From NCBI GenBank assembly GCA_047495785.1, contig JBLDXI010000015.1, positions 1,550,001 through 1,614,000 of the forward strand: a DNA stretch of 64,000 nucleotides. Reading direction: 5' to 3'. The position numbers were made by a program, and so were the translations under genes. Positions 50,045 through 60,950 of this stretch are shown piece after piece. The stretch comes from Lepidodermella squamata. Its lineage: Eukaryota > Gastrotricha. Numbering within the stretch: the stretch's first letter is position 1; each line of letters starts with the position of its first letter. The notes under the pieces are model-generated. The model saw only the letters and a list, made by a program, of their open reading frames with translations. It was not told the origin of the DNA and searched no databases.

Positions 50045-51046
50045 TTAATCCTCCTCTAGCTTGGTTTCAAACAAGGATAAAAAGGGACCATGAATTGGCT
50101 GCAGGAAATTATCCCTAGGCCAGTCTACACCATCAGTCTCTACAATGTGCCAGCAGTAAGTGTTGTTGTGTCTTGGGGCTGCTTTAGACTCACATTTTTG
50201 GCTGAAAAAATTATCAAATCGGGAAGAATGGAACCTTATAAAGCTAAAAACTCACGTTTTATAAACCAGCAAGCTGTTAAGGATTACAAGCGATCCTCGT
50301 GGTACTGTAACTGGTTTAAATTCGGAATCCTTGAATTCAGCGAGATCAGATGGTCCTGTGAAACCCAACTCGACACCCTTCGTCGCAAGTGGAGGACCGC
50401 CGGACTTGCGAACGAAACGATTATTGTCGATTAGACCTCTTTTGTGACTCCCAGGCACAACATGTAGCTCACACTTTTTACCAACGCATTCGCCATCCTT
50501 TGACGGGCTCACATTTGCCCAAAAGCCACATAGAGCCGAGGAAGGCTCTACAAAATTGTAAGTAAGGTCTTGATGTTTCCCAACCTCATCAGTGATAAAC
50601 TGGCTCTGGTTAACGATCGGATGTTTGAAACCTAGCTCTTTAGCTAATGCTTTGAATTTCGCGGAAAAAGTCGCATTCCTGAAAGCTGAAAGATGAATAT
50701 GAATGCCATAACCGATCCTGCCCAAGACATTTAATTTGCTCTGAAGGTCCAATGCTCCGTCTAGTGATTTGATATCGGCATTTTGTCGCATGTAGAACCC
50801 AACTGAATCAGCACTGTTCAAAAAATATTCGTTATGATCTTTTGGGGCGGTATCTCGGGATAATGAGGCATCATCATTCTTCTCCCAGTGATGACTGGAT
50901 GTCGTCAACTCATTTGTAGGTGTAGCATCAACTAAGGTATGAAAATTTTGCAACAAATTGTCGCATTCGTTTGCAGATAGGAAGTTTGCTAGAATGCAAT
51001 AGCCATTCTCCTCATAGGCATTGCGAACTTGCTCGAAACTAGCCAT
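50045..51046 (-). CDS. PHYHD1-like Fe(II)/2-oxoglutarate dioxygenase
   Basis: Exons 51046-50256 and 50201-50045 join at phase 2 to 315 aa, similar to phytanoyl-CoA dioxygenase domain-containing protein 1. The family uses Fe(II) and 2-oxoglutarate; the substrate of PHYHD1 is not settled. The start MASFEQVRNAYEENGYCILANFLS is typical. The iron-binding HxD is in GKHQDLTY, and the distal His in HVVPGSHKRG. The C-terminal exon holds the family ending TYCWHIVETDGVDWPRDNFL followed by QP. No signal peptide, so probably cytosolic. Confidence 0.92.
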
Positions 51047-51222
51047 TCATCCAAAGCCAGTACTAACTCAAATTCTCGTGATGTATATTGAGGGAGGAAT
51101 TTTCCTTATCACGACCAGCCACATAAAATCCTAATTGGCCGCGGTTACTTAAGAGATAAGTAACTGAACAGTGACTATGCATACTTTTTATTAGATTAAT
51201 TTACAAGTGAAGTAATTTGTGA

Positions 51223-52486
51223 TCAGTTATTAGGGATGACGTAAAAAATCTTAGCGAAACGAACTACGACACTTTGAACAGGTTTAGGCGTTGTAGTGGA
51301 GGGTGGGAGGCCGTTGAAACTGCGGCTCTGAACGGGCTGAGGTGCCTTCGCTAGATCAACGCATCTCGGCTGCTCAACCAGTTCGCATTGACTGTTTTGC
51401 TTAGCGTACTCGTAAGCTCCGCACCTCGGATCGCTATCGCAGCGATCTCGGCAGTCGAACAGAGTTACGTTGCCAAAACTCATGTAAATGCTACCACCAG
51501 AACAAACAGCATCGGCATACGTTGTTAGAACAGTGCTATTTGTGCCAGGAGCTGAGGCGGCTACCGCACTGGAATCAAATCCAGCGATTACTTTAGAAAC
51601 GCCAGATTGAGTTGGTAGCGTGAAAATGGCGGGCACAGGCGCTTTTGTGGTGGTGGTTGTGGTGGTAGGAGTGGTGGTTTTCTGCATCGGACTAGACCAT
51701 CCACTATTCGTCGATTTCGACGTCAGAGTTGATGTTCGAATAGTTGATGTCCGAGTAGTTGCCGCCGGCGTCGCGGTTACTTTGGGCGTCGTGATAGTGA
51801 TGGTTGAATTAATAGCAATGATCTATCAAAATAATTAAATTAATTATCGAAACATACGACGGCCTTTAATAATTTACCCGAGGAAGAGTTGCCATGATGA
51901 AAGTAAACAGCTTAGTTGTAGGTTTAGTGGTCGGTCTAGTCGTTGTTGTAGTAGTTGTGGATGTTGTAGTCGGGTTATAATTATTTGGAAAGCACGTCGC
52001 ATAGCATTCCTCCTCTGAGGCGAACCGATTCGAGTTGCCTCGGGGACCAGCCCAGAAGAATATTTCACACCTTTTGTTCAAGGCATTGTAATAGTACTTC
52101 TGTTCATCATTCTCTCCATCGCCAGGATCCACTGAGGCTTTACACGCGTCTGAGGGTTCGTAGAGTTTGCCAAGGTCTTCTGGAATAACTTGAGGCGGCA
52201 GTTCTTCTGTCGTTGTTGGGGACTGGGTTTCAACAACTACACCCTCGCAAGCGACTCGGCATTCGTCAAAATTTTGAAAATTATTCTCATTGCCGTCGCA
52301 GCCTCCGTAGATGAATTGAACACATCGTTTTTCGAGGGGGTTGTATCGGAAACGCAGGAGTAAAGCCCTGCATCGGCCCGTTTCCTCAGGGAGCCCGCAT
52401 AATATTTCAGACCTGAGATTCAGGCCTTGCTTGACTCCAGCTGCCAAGTTTGCAATAGCGAATAAGACTAAGCTGCTGCTTAACAT
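51223..52486 (-). CDS. Secreted Kunitz-Kunitz-apple protein with Thr-rich linker
   Basis: Exons 52486-51878 and 51822-51223 join at phase 0 to 402 aa. A signal peptide (MLSSSLVLFAIANLAAG) precedes a canonical Kunitz domain with all six cysteines (CGLPEETGRC ... RCVQFIYGGC ... DECRVAC) and Arg after the second cysteine, as in trypsin-type inhibitors. The second Kunitz-like unit (CKASVDPGDGEN...ATC) has lost cysteines 2 and 4, the pair that braces the reactive loop, so it is probably not an inhibitor. Two Thr-rich, mucin-like stretches (one in each exon, likely O-glycosylated) separate it from a C-terminal apple/PAN-like domain with six cysteines (CSGGSIYMSFGNVTLFDCRD...). It may be a matrix or mucus-associated protease inhibitor. 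An ATG further upstream in the same frame would lack a signal peptide at its start. Confidence 0.88.
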
Positions 52487-55118
52487 GTTGATACAGTAAA
52501 GAATTTCGAATGAAGTAATGGTGTTAAGCAGCCGTGAGTTTTGTAAAGAAGAGTCGTGCCATCTGCCACGCGCCGTGGGCTGATGGCATGAATTTACTAT
52601 CAATGACATCAGAGGTGAACACGACAAAGCTGCAGTAATTCATTACTCTGACGAAGCTCCGATATCTACTATTTGTTTCTTTCAACTTCAGCATATTACG
52701 CAAATTATGGCACAAAGGTTGAATCGTAATGCGGTTTCATCCACAGCCTAAATTAGTGACCGAAGTGTTAAGAGGACCTCACCCTAACATGAAGCTTTTG
52801 ATCACGATATATAATAAAGTTTCAGATTTTAATTACACAACGAGAGAAAATCTCACTTATCCCCTTGGCTATTTTATAATTTTAGAATCTTCTGAAACAA
52901 ATTTCGCTTCAGTCGAGGAAGCCGTTATTTGCAGCACTATTTTATCTCACTTAAACTTAAAAAATGCCTTCAAAGGTGAAGCCTGAGATGTTCTTTAGAA
53001 GCCTAAAATCGTCGGAACCCGTTTATACTAGGGATACCTGGCTGCCGAAGTTGTTCTATGATCGGTACTCTCCTTTGACTTAGGACTAGACAGGCTCAAC
53101 TTGCTCACAAACTTTATGCTCAACTTTATGCGACAACGGCAACCTCAATTCGAACGGTCAACCCCGGGAATCTTCGCAACGTTTTACTAAACGGTTAGCC
53201 AGATTTTACGATCAAGTAATTTCAGATTTTACGAAACAAAAATGTTTTTATTTGTCCTTCACTTTCCTTGCACGATTTGTATAAATAATTTAGATGCAAC
53301 CAGCATGAATCTAACAATCTAACAATCAAACAATCAAAGTCAAAAATAAAAATAATAGGATAGAAGGCGCAATGAATTGATGAAGCTTGCTCAGCTTCAT
53401 CTTCGTGCCCAAACGCGTGCCCGAGACAGATCGTATACACTCCTTACAAAAGCACAGCACATATAAGCGTTAATCAGTAAAATGTGTGTTTTCGGTAATA
53501 TTTCAATCATTTATGCCATGCTTTTCAGTTATAGCCGTTCATCAGGTTCATGCTGACTGTCAAGAATGTCCAGTGCCGAAACTTCGAAATGCCTGATAAC
53601 ATCGGTCAAGAACAAATGACCATTTCAAGCAGTTCTGATAATACTTTCCCGAGTGCCGAAACTTTAGCTACCGCAGATACCGATCTGAGAAAATTGCTTT
53701 CCAGCCTCGAGGACGTAGGGCGCTAATGCAGTGGCCTTCCAGCTCCGTCAGCAGAGGCTTGAGTAACAACAGGAATTTCGTTGAATTGCCCTCATTTATG
53801 TTAGTCCCAGAGGAATACCAAGGAATACCAAGACTTGGCGCAAATTAATAGATCTGGCAGCGTTGTGCTCCAGCTCAGCTGGGGTACCAGATATCGGTCT
53901 CGTTGGACTTATGGTATTGACCGCCATTCACACAGCAATTTTAATCGCTGAAAACTAACGACTCGAAATTCGATGAGCCATTGCAACGTTTCTCCCATGT
54001 GAGTCGCAACCATTCTTCGATTTGCTTTCCGATGCGAATGCCAAAGTAAGGGCTTTTAGCGAGCAATAGTCAGGTCAGCTGTCTAAATCTTTAGCATTGA
54101 AAACAGCCGCGTAAAGCAAATCTAGCTTGTTTTGCTGAGATCCAAACCGACAACAACCTTCTTATCCTTGAAGCCAAAATCAACTGATAATCCGAAAGAT
54201 CGCTCTGAACTTCAACTCCATCCGCTCTACCTACTACACTCCATACTTCGCTCTGGCCTTATGTTCCGTCCTCGAGCTTCCTTTCGCATGGCACATCCCA
54301 TCATCCATCATGTTAATATCACGATCGATATCCGCGTGATGATTTGGCTGTCTTAGATGCCATCCTCAAGTATTTATATTTCTTGTCGTGATTACCTCGA
54401 CCTGCCTGCGTTAGTACCACGGTCTTACAAATGGATGTTTATTTTCTTCAAGGATTACAACAAACAAAACAAAGTTCAAACAGACAGAATTACTTAAAGA
54501 AAATGAATATCTGTGTATCTAAATGCTGTTTCAAACGCAGCCCACGTACTGCTTAGGGCAAGAGATGCCAAAGATAAGTAAAAGGAGAGCGACTAATTAA
54601 TACAAATTAATTTCTGTAAGGAGTTGGCTATTCATCTTAAACAAAAGAAATTTCATTCAATAATGGACAACCTGCGTCAAGCCTTCTGGTATCTTCCAAG
54701 AAAAAAGCATCATTTGCAAATTATTTACGTCAAGCATTCTGGTATCTTCTAAGAAAAAAGCATACTTTGCTAATTATTCAACAATTAATTTCAGCGGGGA
54801 CAGATTTTTTCATGTGAAACAAAAGAAGCCGTAAGCAGGTGTTGGTCGTTCTCGTAAACTTCTTTTCGATCGAGCCAGAGATACCGCATCAACCGGGAAG
54901 TTTCTGTCAGGCAGGGATAAGTGGTGATTTTAAAATCTTATGATATTCTTACTGATATAAGACCCCAAAATTGCACGGTCTTCACGATTTGACTCTGAAA
55001 GCAACCCCTTCCCAGGAAAGACAATGTCCTGTTTAAATTGAAATATAAGTCAAAACGATAGGTTAGTCCCTGAAAACTACGCAATCCGCCTGCGCATAGC
55101 CACTAATTGGGCTTTAGG
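52487..55118. other. Intergenic, with minor duplications
   Basis: No exon recognised. AGTGCCGAAACTT occurs twice near 53570 and 53651, and an 11-bp GGAATACCAAG duplication lies near 53812. Confidence 0.4.
54675..54780 (+). repeat. Tandem duplication, 53-bp unit
   Basis: Two units starting CGTCAAGC(C/A)TTCTGGTATC lie head to tail at 54675-54727 and 54728-54780 with few differences. A partial third copy (CTTCTGGTATCTTGTAAGAAAA) occurs at about 56935. Confidence 0.75.
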
Positions 55119-55127
55119 CTATATAAC
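55119..55127 (+). promoter_or_regulatory. TATA box of first cysteine-rich gene
   Basis: CTATATAAC 80-90 bases before the start codon, matching in placement the TATAAAA of the downstream paralogue. Confidence 0.6.
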
Positions 55128-55208
55128 GGCGATGAAAACGCTGCTAAAATCACAACTCAAGGCCAATTCTACTAAAACCATATTTAATCAGACACCTTTT
55201 TCCAAAGA

Positions 55209-56335
55209 ATGAACGTTCTCTTGACACTTGCGATATACGCTGCGTTCATTGCCTCTGTGGCCAGATGCTGCCCTTCGTCGGCTTCATCCGCCCTCGGAGC
55301 GAGTGCCGCGACGCCTCCAGCAACGACATGTGCTCCATGCACGTCCTCCACGTCTACATGTGCTAACGGGGGTACTTGTCAAACTGGCACAGCTTGCGAC
55401 ACGACGAGCAATTTCTGTGGCGCAAAATCGGCAGAATACTGCCCGAAATCGAGCCCTGACGGAACGACAGACTCCACGAAATCATGCCAAACCAAAGGCT
55501 CGGTATAATAACATGCCACCTGGGTTTATGCAATGCAACCAACTATTTTTTACATTCTTTCAGTTCAAGAAATGTTCGTTTGCGATATCGAATTCCGATA
55601 ACACTAAATGGCTGCTCGCTGATACAGCCGTGTGCCTAAGCAGCGGCACCTGCACGGAGTTCGGCACATTGGTCAGCGTTTTTAACATTTTGCGGCAGCT
55701 ATGCTCTATCGTTGCTAACAACCAAGGGTTCTAAGGCTTTGGGAATAGAATGGGCTCTTAGCGTCTAAAATTTTCACTTCATTTCACCGAAAGTTTCATC
55801 CGAGGAAATTAAGTCAAAATTGAACTCGCTCTCTTGGTTACCAATTACCAATAGTTGATACTGCCTTGTTCGGGAAAAGCCAAAAAAGCTAGTGGACTAT
55901 TATCAACCTCAACTTTGTTAACTATTCCAGGCCACGTCTTCCGGTGACTACTCTAGCTTCACTGAGTGCTGCACTGCTCTGAAATCATCTGCGTCAGACT
56001 CAATTCTTTACTCAACCGGAAAGAAGGCCAGCGGAGGGAGTCTGTCGTACTGCTACAAAGGCGGCCAAATGCTTACGTCAACGTTTTCAAGCAAGAAAAA
56101 ATGTGTGGAATTCCCCAACGCCAAAGCTGATATGACGGGAACACAAGTAAACCGCTAAAAAATTAAATATACCGTATTAAACAATATTTTTGTGTTTTTA
56201 TAACAGGATCCAGCTCCGGCGGCTAACTTTTTCTATGAATGTTGCTCTCAAGCTGCAGCAACGACGACATTTGCTTCCCAACAGCTCGCCGGAATAAATT
56301 TCGTGATGAATGTCAACTCTTGTTTCCAGTCATAA
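55209..56335 (+). CDS. Cysteine-rich secreted protein, copy A (4 exons)
   Basis: Exons 55209-55502, 55564-55671, 55931-56146 and 56207-56335, all phase 0, give 248 aa. A signal peptide (to about SVARCCPS) precedes a short Ala/Thr/Pro-rich segment, then a Cys-dense block ending in CGAKSAEYCPKSSPDG. Exon 2 encodes FKKCSFAISNSDNTKWLLAD and a CLSSGTC motif, exon 3 a vicinal CC (TECCTAL) and KKCVEFPNAK, and exon 4 a second CC (YECCSQ) and a final C. The regular exon boundaries suggest each exon is a small disulfide module. I do not recognise the family. It is a close paralogue of the gene at 59408 with the same exon structure. It should be extracellular; role unknown. Confidence 0.85.
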
Positions 56336-58083
56336 CCGACGGAATCGCTATGCGCTATGCTATGAACGGGAGAGCATCTAGAAAAACGAAATAAGAGCAC
56401 GATGTTGCTACGAATTTTATTGCATCTTTGTATTTTTATTAATATATATCAAAAGATCGAATTATTTAGGTGGTCGCAGCCGACCGCATCGATTTCATTA
56501 GAAACTATATAACCTCCTATATTCAAGGGATAAGCAATAAAGACATTTTTGTAAATATAAAAGTGTATTTCCCTCTCTTTTCGCATACTCATTTGTTATA
56601 ACCATATGTTTGACGCTCATGCACAGAAAGTTTCTGCGGAACAGATATCTCATTGGGCTCCCAAATATCATACATTTCGGCTAGGATAGTTTAGGTGCCC
56701 CTTTGCAGCGGGTTTATTACCCATTTCGGGTATTCAGTTGGCCATCATAGTATCATCAGTTGGGATCATAGTATCACCTTCAGTGCGGCAAGTGACGCAA
56801 CTATGGATTTAATTTTCGGACTTCTTTCAACAAATTCTACTACCTACTCCAATTCTATTCTAATACCATTGAAATTACGCTATTCCTGAAAACTCAGGCG
56901 CGTTTTTTTGAACAATGAAAAGCTTTTAACCTCCTTCTGGTATCTTGTAAGAAAAGTGCATATGCCACTGTGACATCTACCTTCTTTTGCTCATTTTTCA
57001 AGACCTACTAATAATTGTAACGTGCGTTGAAATGTGTATTGCAGCTAGGTAACATAAACAGGAATGAATTCCGCGTAACAATCCGGTATACCCTGTTCGC
57101 GAAGAGGTCGAATTTGGGACCTCGTTCGCATCGAGCTAGTCAAGAAATATCGTTGGCAGCGCGGCAAAGTCGCTACTAGGCTTGTTTAATTTTTTTGTCA
57201 TTGAACATGTTTAATTTGGCGAATACAGCATAAATCCATGCGGGCAGCATCAGAAACGTTGCTGCAAGATACGTGATGGCACGATGCAAGATGGAAAAAA
57301 TACATTTCGCATGTTGTTTTAGTTCACGTTAAATTACTGCTTTTATGTGCACATGTTGCCTGTTGTCCAAGTCTATTGGCCTAGTGTCCTAGTGGCCTAG
57401 ATGGACAACGCCGCTGCGCAAAAGGAAAAACGGCTGTTGAAATTCATCGCAGAGTTGAAGCGTTATGCACGCTTACCACAACGAAGGGTCCGCTTGATGG
57501 CTGCATCTGACATGAGCCACCCGGATGAGGACTTAGCAAAAAGGGATACATATTACTCAAAGAATAAAGCAGAAACAGTTCCATTGCGAATTGCAGGTTG
57601 ACGAAACAGTTGAACAGTGGTGGTTAATTAAGACTCGCGGTGTACTTCGAATTAAATTTCGAATTGAATAAGGCAGTATATACGGGCCAGATTTTGCTGT
57701 CCATTTTCTGTAGATCTTTCGATTGAGATCTGTGACTATGAAATTAGAGACGCCCATATATGATTGATAAATGATAAATGATGAAAGACCCATATATTGA
57801 TGAGTATTGATTGAGTCAAGAGTCAAGAGTATCCACTTGAGTATCATGGCCTGCTCTTAGAATATAGATCTGGGTTTAGTTATTAGCGGGTGCTAACTTG
57901 TTCTGAATCTTACCTTGGCACGATCAATATTGTCGCAATTCATTTGGATGTGCTTGAGAGGCCGACTCGGTCTAGCTGTGACCTCATCTCAACGATAATA
58001 CACCTTTTTTCATCCGCATTTTCAAGTGCAGAACAATTTCATTTTTCGTTTTCATTTTTATTTTTCTTAAAAAAGACTGACGC
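56336..58083. other. Intergenic between the tandem genes
   Basis: No gene recognised. AT-rich, with short simple repeats near 57760-57840 (GATAAAT, GTCAAGA) and a fragment of the 53-bp duplication unit at about 56935. Confidence 0.4.
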
Positions 58084-58598
58084 CATAGAGAATAGAGTTA
58101 CCAGAGATGAAACTCCTATTGGAAACTTGAAGTTTTAATTCTTTCGCCGATTTTCGTAAATTTTCATTATGGCGGATCTTTTTGACAGTCACGCATACAT
58201 GTTTACATGTAAAACAAGGGTGTTTTTCCGCGCGCTATACCCAAAATAGCTCATCATGGAATTCCGATTTTTTTTATTGTAATCGATGGGGATTGGTTTC
58301 AACTACAGCCAGTTCAAAGGATTTCGTACGGAAATGGACGGTTTTGACGCCATAGCGATTTCCGCGAAGGTCACTTTTTTGGGGGTTTAAAAATGGTTGT
58401 TTTTGCCTTGACCCCACGGCCACATTCTTGATCGGACTATCGCTTTCTTAAGTGGAATTGGTAGAACTGAGTCCATGTTATAAGCGTGTGAAATTTCTTG
58501 TTTACCAAAGCCACCGTTCAAAAATTATTCATCGGCGAAAGAATTAAAACTTCAAGTTTCCAATAGGAGTTTCATCTCTGGTAACTCTATTCTCTATG
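58084..58598. mobile_element. 515-bp hAT-like MITE, copy 1
   Basis: Inverted terminal arms of about 75 bp begin CATAGAGAATAGAGTTACC and end with the reverse complement. The element is flanked by the 8-bp direct repeat ACTGACGC (58076-58083 and 58599-58606). An 8-bp duplication fits hAT-type transposition, although other 8-bp-duplicating families exist. No coding frame. Shares its end design with 60359-60766. Confidence 0.88.
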
Positions 58599-58606
58599 AC
58601 TGACGC

Positions 58607-59329
58607 AAATTCCAACCGTATAGAGCAGTAGCACAGGGGATTTCAATTATGAAAATGTAGATGAAAACAGGCGTAGTTGATTCATAGTTAGTCGATCATC
58701 GATCATGCGCCGTTTTTCAATCTACTGATTTCCGCCTGGGTTGCAGCTGCTAAAACCAGAGCAATTTTTCGTGTGCCGCGCTCAACATAACATTATTAGG
58801 CATTAAAAACCTCCGAAAAACTGTCATGTGGCTTTAGCGGAGTTAAACACTGTACCGACGAGGGGGTTGTCTCGTTTATTTTCGTAATGAATTGCTTGAA
58901 AATAACGCTAACTGGCAGCAATTACACGCTTAATAGCTATCACGCTGGCTTTAGCGAATGCATTTGAGCTTTAGACATGTTATTAGAAAAAAGAAGCTTA
59001 ATATCACAATGATCGGTTGCGGTGATAAGGATTTTTTCTATTTGATGAACCTGACTCGATGGAATACTTCACACGCCAATGGCCGTTGCCGCATCAACCG
59101 AGAAGCTCCTCCAGTCACTGGCTTTTTTCTATTGACATGAACATCTTCGCCATTTTTACTTCGGTATTTGAATGAGTTGCTCACATATGGGACAGCGTTG
59201 CTCCTGAGGGTTGAAATTGTTCCTATACATGAAGTGACTACAACAGTTCAAGCCGATACTAGTCTCACATGCGCGATGCATTCCCCACCACCTACATCAT
59301 TGCGCCGACCATGTAACTTGGGTCTCAGC
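58607..59329. other. Upstream region of cysteine-rich copy B
   Basis: No exon recognised; promoter of the downstream gene expected at its end. Confidence 0.4.
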
Positions 59330-59336
59330 TATAAAA
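59330..59336 (+). promoter_or_regulatory. TATA box of second cysteine-rich gene
   Basis: TATAAAA 72-78 bases before the ATG at 59408. Confidence 0.65.
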
Positions 59337-59407
59337 TGACTTATTAGCTGAAGAGAACAATTTACTGCTCCAGTATTAACTTTAACTTGCCCTCTGAGAA
59401 CAAAATT

Positions 59408-60950
59408 ATGACCAACTTTCATAGCATCTGTGTTTTCGTTGCCCTGACTGCCTCTCTTGCGAGAGGCTGCCCACCTTCAGCTACGACTGCAACCACTACC
59501 ACAACAGCAGCGACTACCACAACGTGCGCCCCCTGCCCAGCTCCGTCTGTAGCTGCGACGTGTCCCGACGGAAAAACGTGTCAAAGCAGCGCACCTGCGT
59601 GTTCCGACGGGAAAACTTGTCAAACTGGCACAGCCTGCGACACGTCGACCAACTTTTGCGGCGCCAAATCGGCAGAATACTGCCCAAAGTCGGTCCCGGA
59701 TGGAGCAACCGACTCCGCCAAGTCATGTCAAACCAAGGGCTCGGTAATATAACAGCAGCTCGATTCAGTATCTAAGTTCACTGATAACTGTGTCCATTTT
59801 CAGTTCAAAAAGTGCACACTCTCCATTTCGAATACCGACAATGCCAAATGGCTGCAGGCAGACACAAACCTGTGCATGAGCTCGGGCACCTGTACATTGT
59901 TTAGCACGGGGGTAAGCAGTTAACCGTGATATTGCGAGTCGCGCGTATCACAAAATTCAACAATAGCTTTCACTTGATTGCCTTCCAAATCTATTAGGAG
60001 GAACCGAGATTAGGATAGCGCAAATGATTTCCCAACGGCCACCCGACTAACCTCAAGCTACATACCTAATTAAGAAAATACTGATTAAAATTGAATATCA
60101 AACACAAAACACAACTAGAGAACATTTAAGAAGTGATCGATATATTTCAGGCTACGGCGACTGGTGATTTTGCGAGCTTTGATCTGTGTTGTGCTTCGCT
60201 AAAAGCGGCGCCTACTTCCCGGATCTTCTATTCAACTGGCTACTCTGACATCCCTGTTTCATTCTGCTACGCAGCCGACCAAATTCTCCCATGGGTAGCG
60301 GCAAACCAGTGCGTTGAGTTTCCGAATGCTAAATCTACGCAAGCAGCTACACGAGCGGCATAGAGAAAAAATGACCAGAGTAAGCACTCAAGCTAAAATT
60401 TTGATCTCCATTATTATAGAAGTGCGTTCTCAAAACGGATATCACCGTTTTCTACCAAATTTTGCATGCCTATAGAACTCAAGCTGCTCTTTCACGTGGT
60501 ATAAGATTTGAGGTGGGCAATTGCTGCTCAGTCTTGATATCATCAAAATAAGTAAAACCATAGTGAAAACGAGGTTTTTGTATCGTAAAAACAGTTTGGT
60601 TGCCCACCTCAAATCTTATACCACGTGAAAGAGCAGCTCGTGTTCTATAGGCATGCAAAATTTGGTGGAAAACGGAGATATCCGTTTTGAGAAAGTCAAC
60701 TTTGAATTAAGATGAGGATTTAGAAATTTTAGCTCGAGTGCTTTCTCTGGTCATTTTTTCTCTATGACGAGCGGTAATTCTGTCTTCTTATTTGGATTAA
60801 AACGTTTTCATTTCGTTCTTCTTTCGCTAGGCCGGTGGGGCGGCATCTCAACTCCAGGAATGTTGCTCTGTAACTAGCGCGACCAAGTTTACCAAGACAA
60901 CCCTCGGCGGATCGCTTTCTTCGTTTACAGTCAGTTCCTGCTTTCTTTAA
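59408..60950 (+). CDS. Cysteine-rich secreted protein, copy B, interrupted by a MITE at a splice donor
   Basis: Ancestral exons 59408-59743, 59804-59911, 60151-60357 and 60831-60950 (all phase 0) match copy A one for one and would encode about 255 aa. A second ATG at 59387 is in frame, but 59408 fits copy A and the signal peptide better. Exon 1 has an Ala/Thr-rich stretch and a repeated (C)SDGKTCQ motif, then a block nearly identical to copy A (CGAKSAEYCPKS). The exon 3 donor originally read GAGCG|GTAATT. A 408-bp MITE (60359-60766) now sits on it: the left copy of the target duplication is followed by CATAG, so exon 3 reads GCG GCA TAG and stops at 60363. The predicted product is 218 aa and lacks exon 4 with its CC and final C. 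The right target copy still has the intact donor. Exon 4 shows no decay. Confidence 0.8.
60359..60766. mobile_element. 408-bp hAT-like foldback MITE, copy 2
   Basis: Begins CATAGAGAAAAAATGACCAG and ends with its near-perfect inverse, flanked by the 8-bp direct repeat ACGAGCGG (60351-60358 and 60767-60774). The inverted arms continue inward almost to the centre: the segment with GGTATAAGATTTGAGGTGGG (about 60500) is mirrored near 60600. Nearly the whole element could therefore fold into one long hairpin. No coding frame. Same family as 58084-58598 from the shared CATAGAG end and ACCAGAG block at the same offset. Confidence 0.9.
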
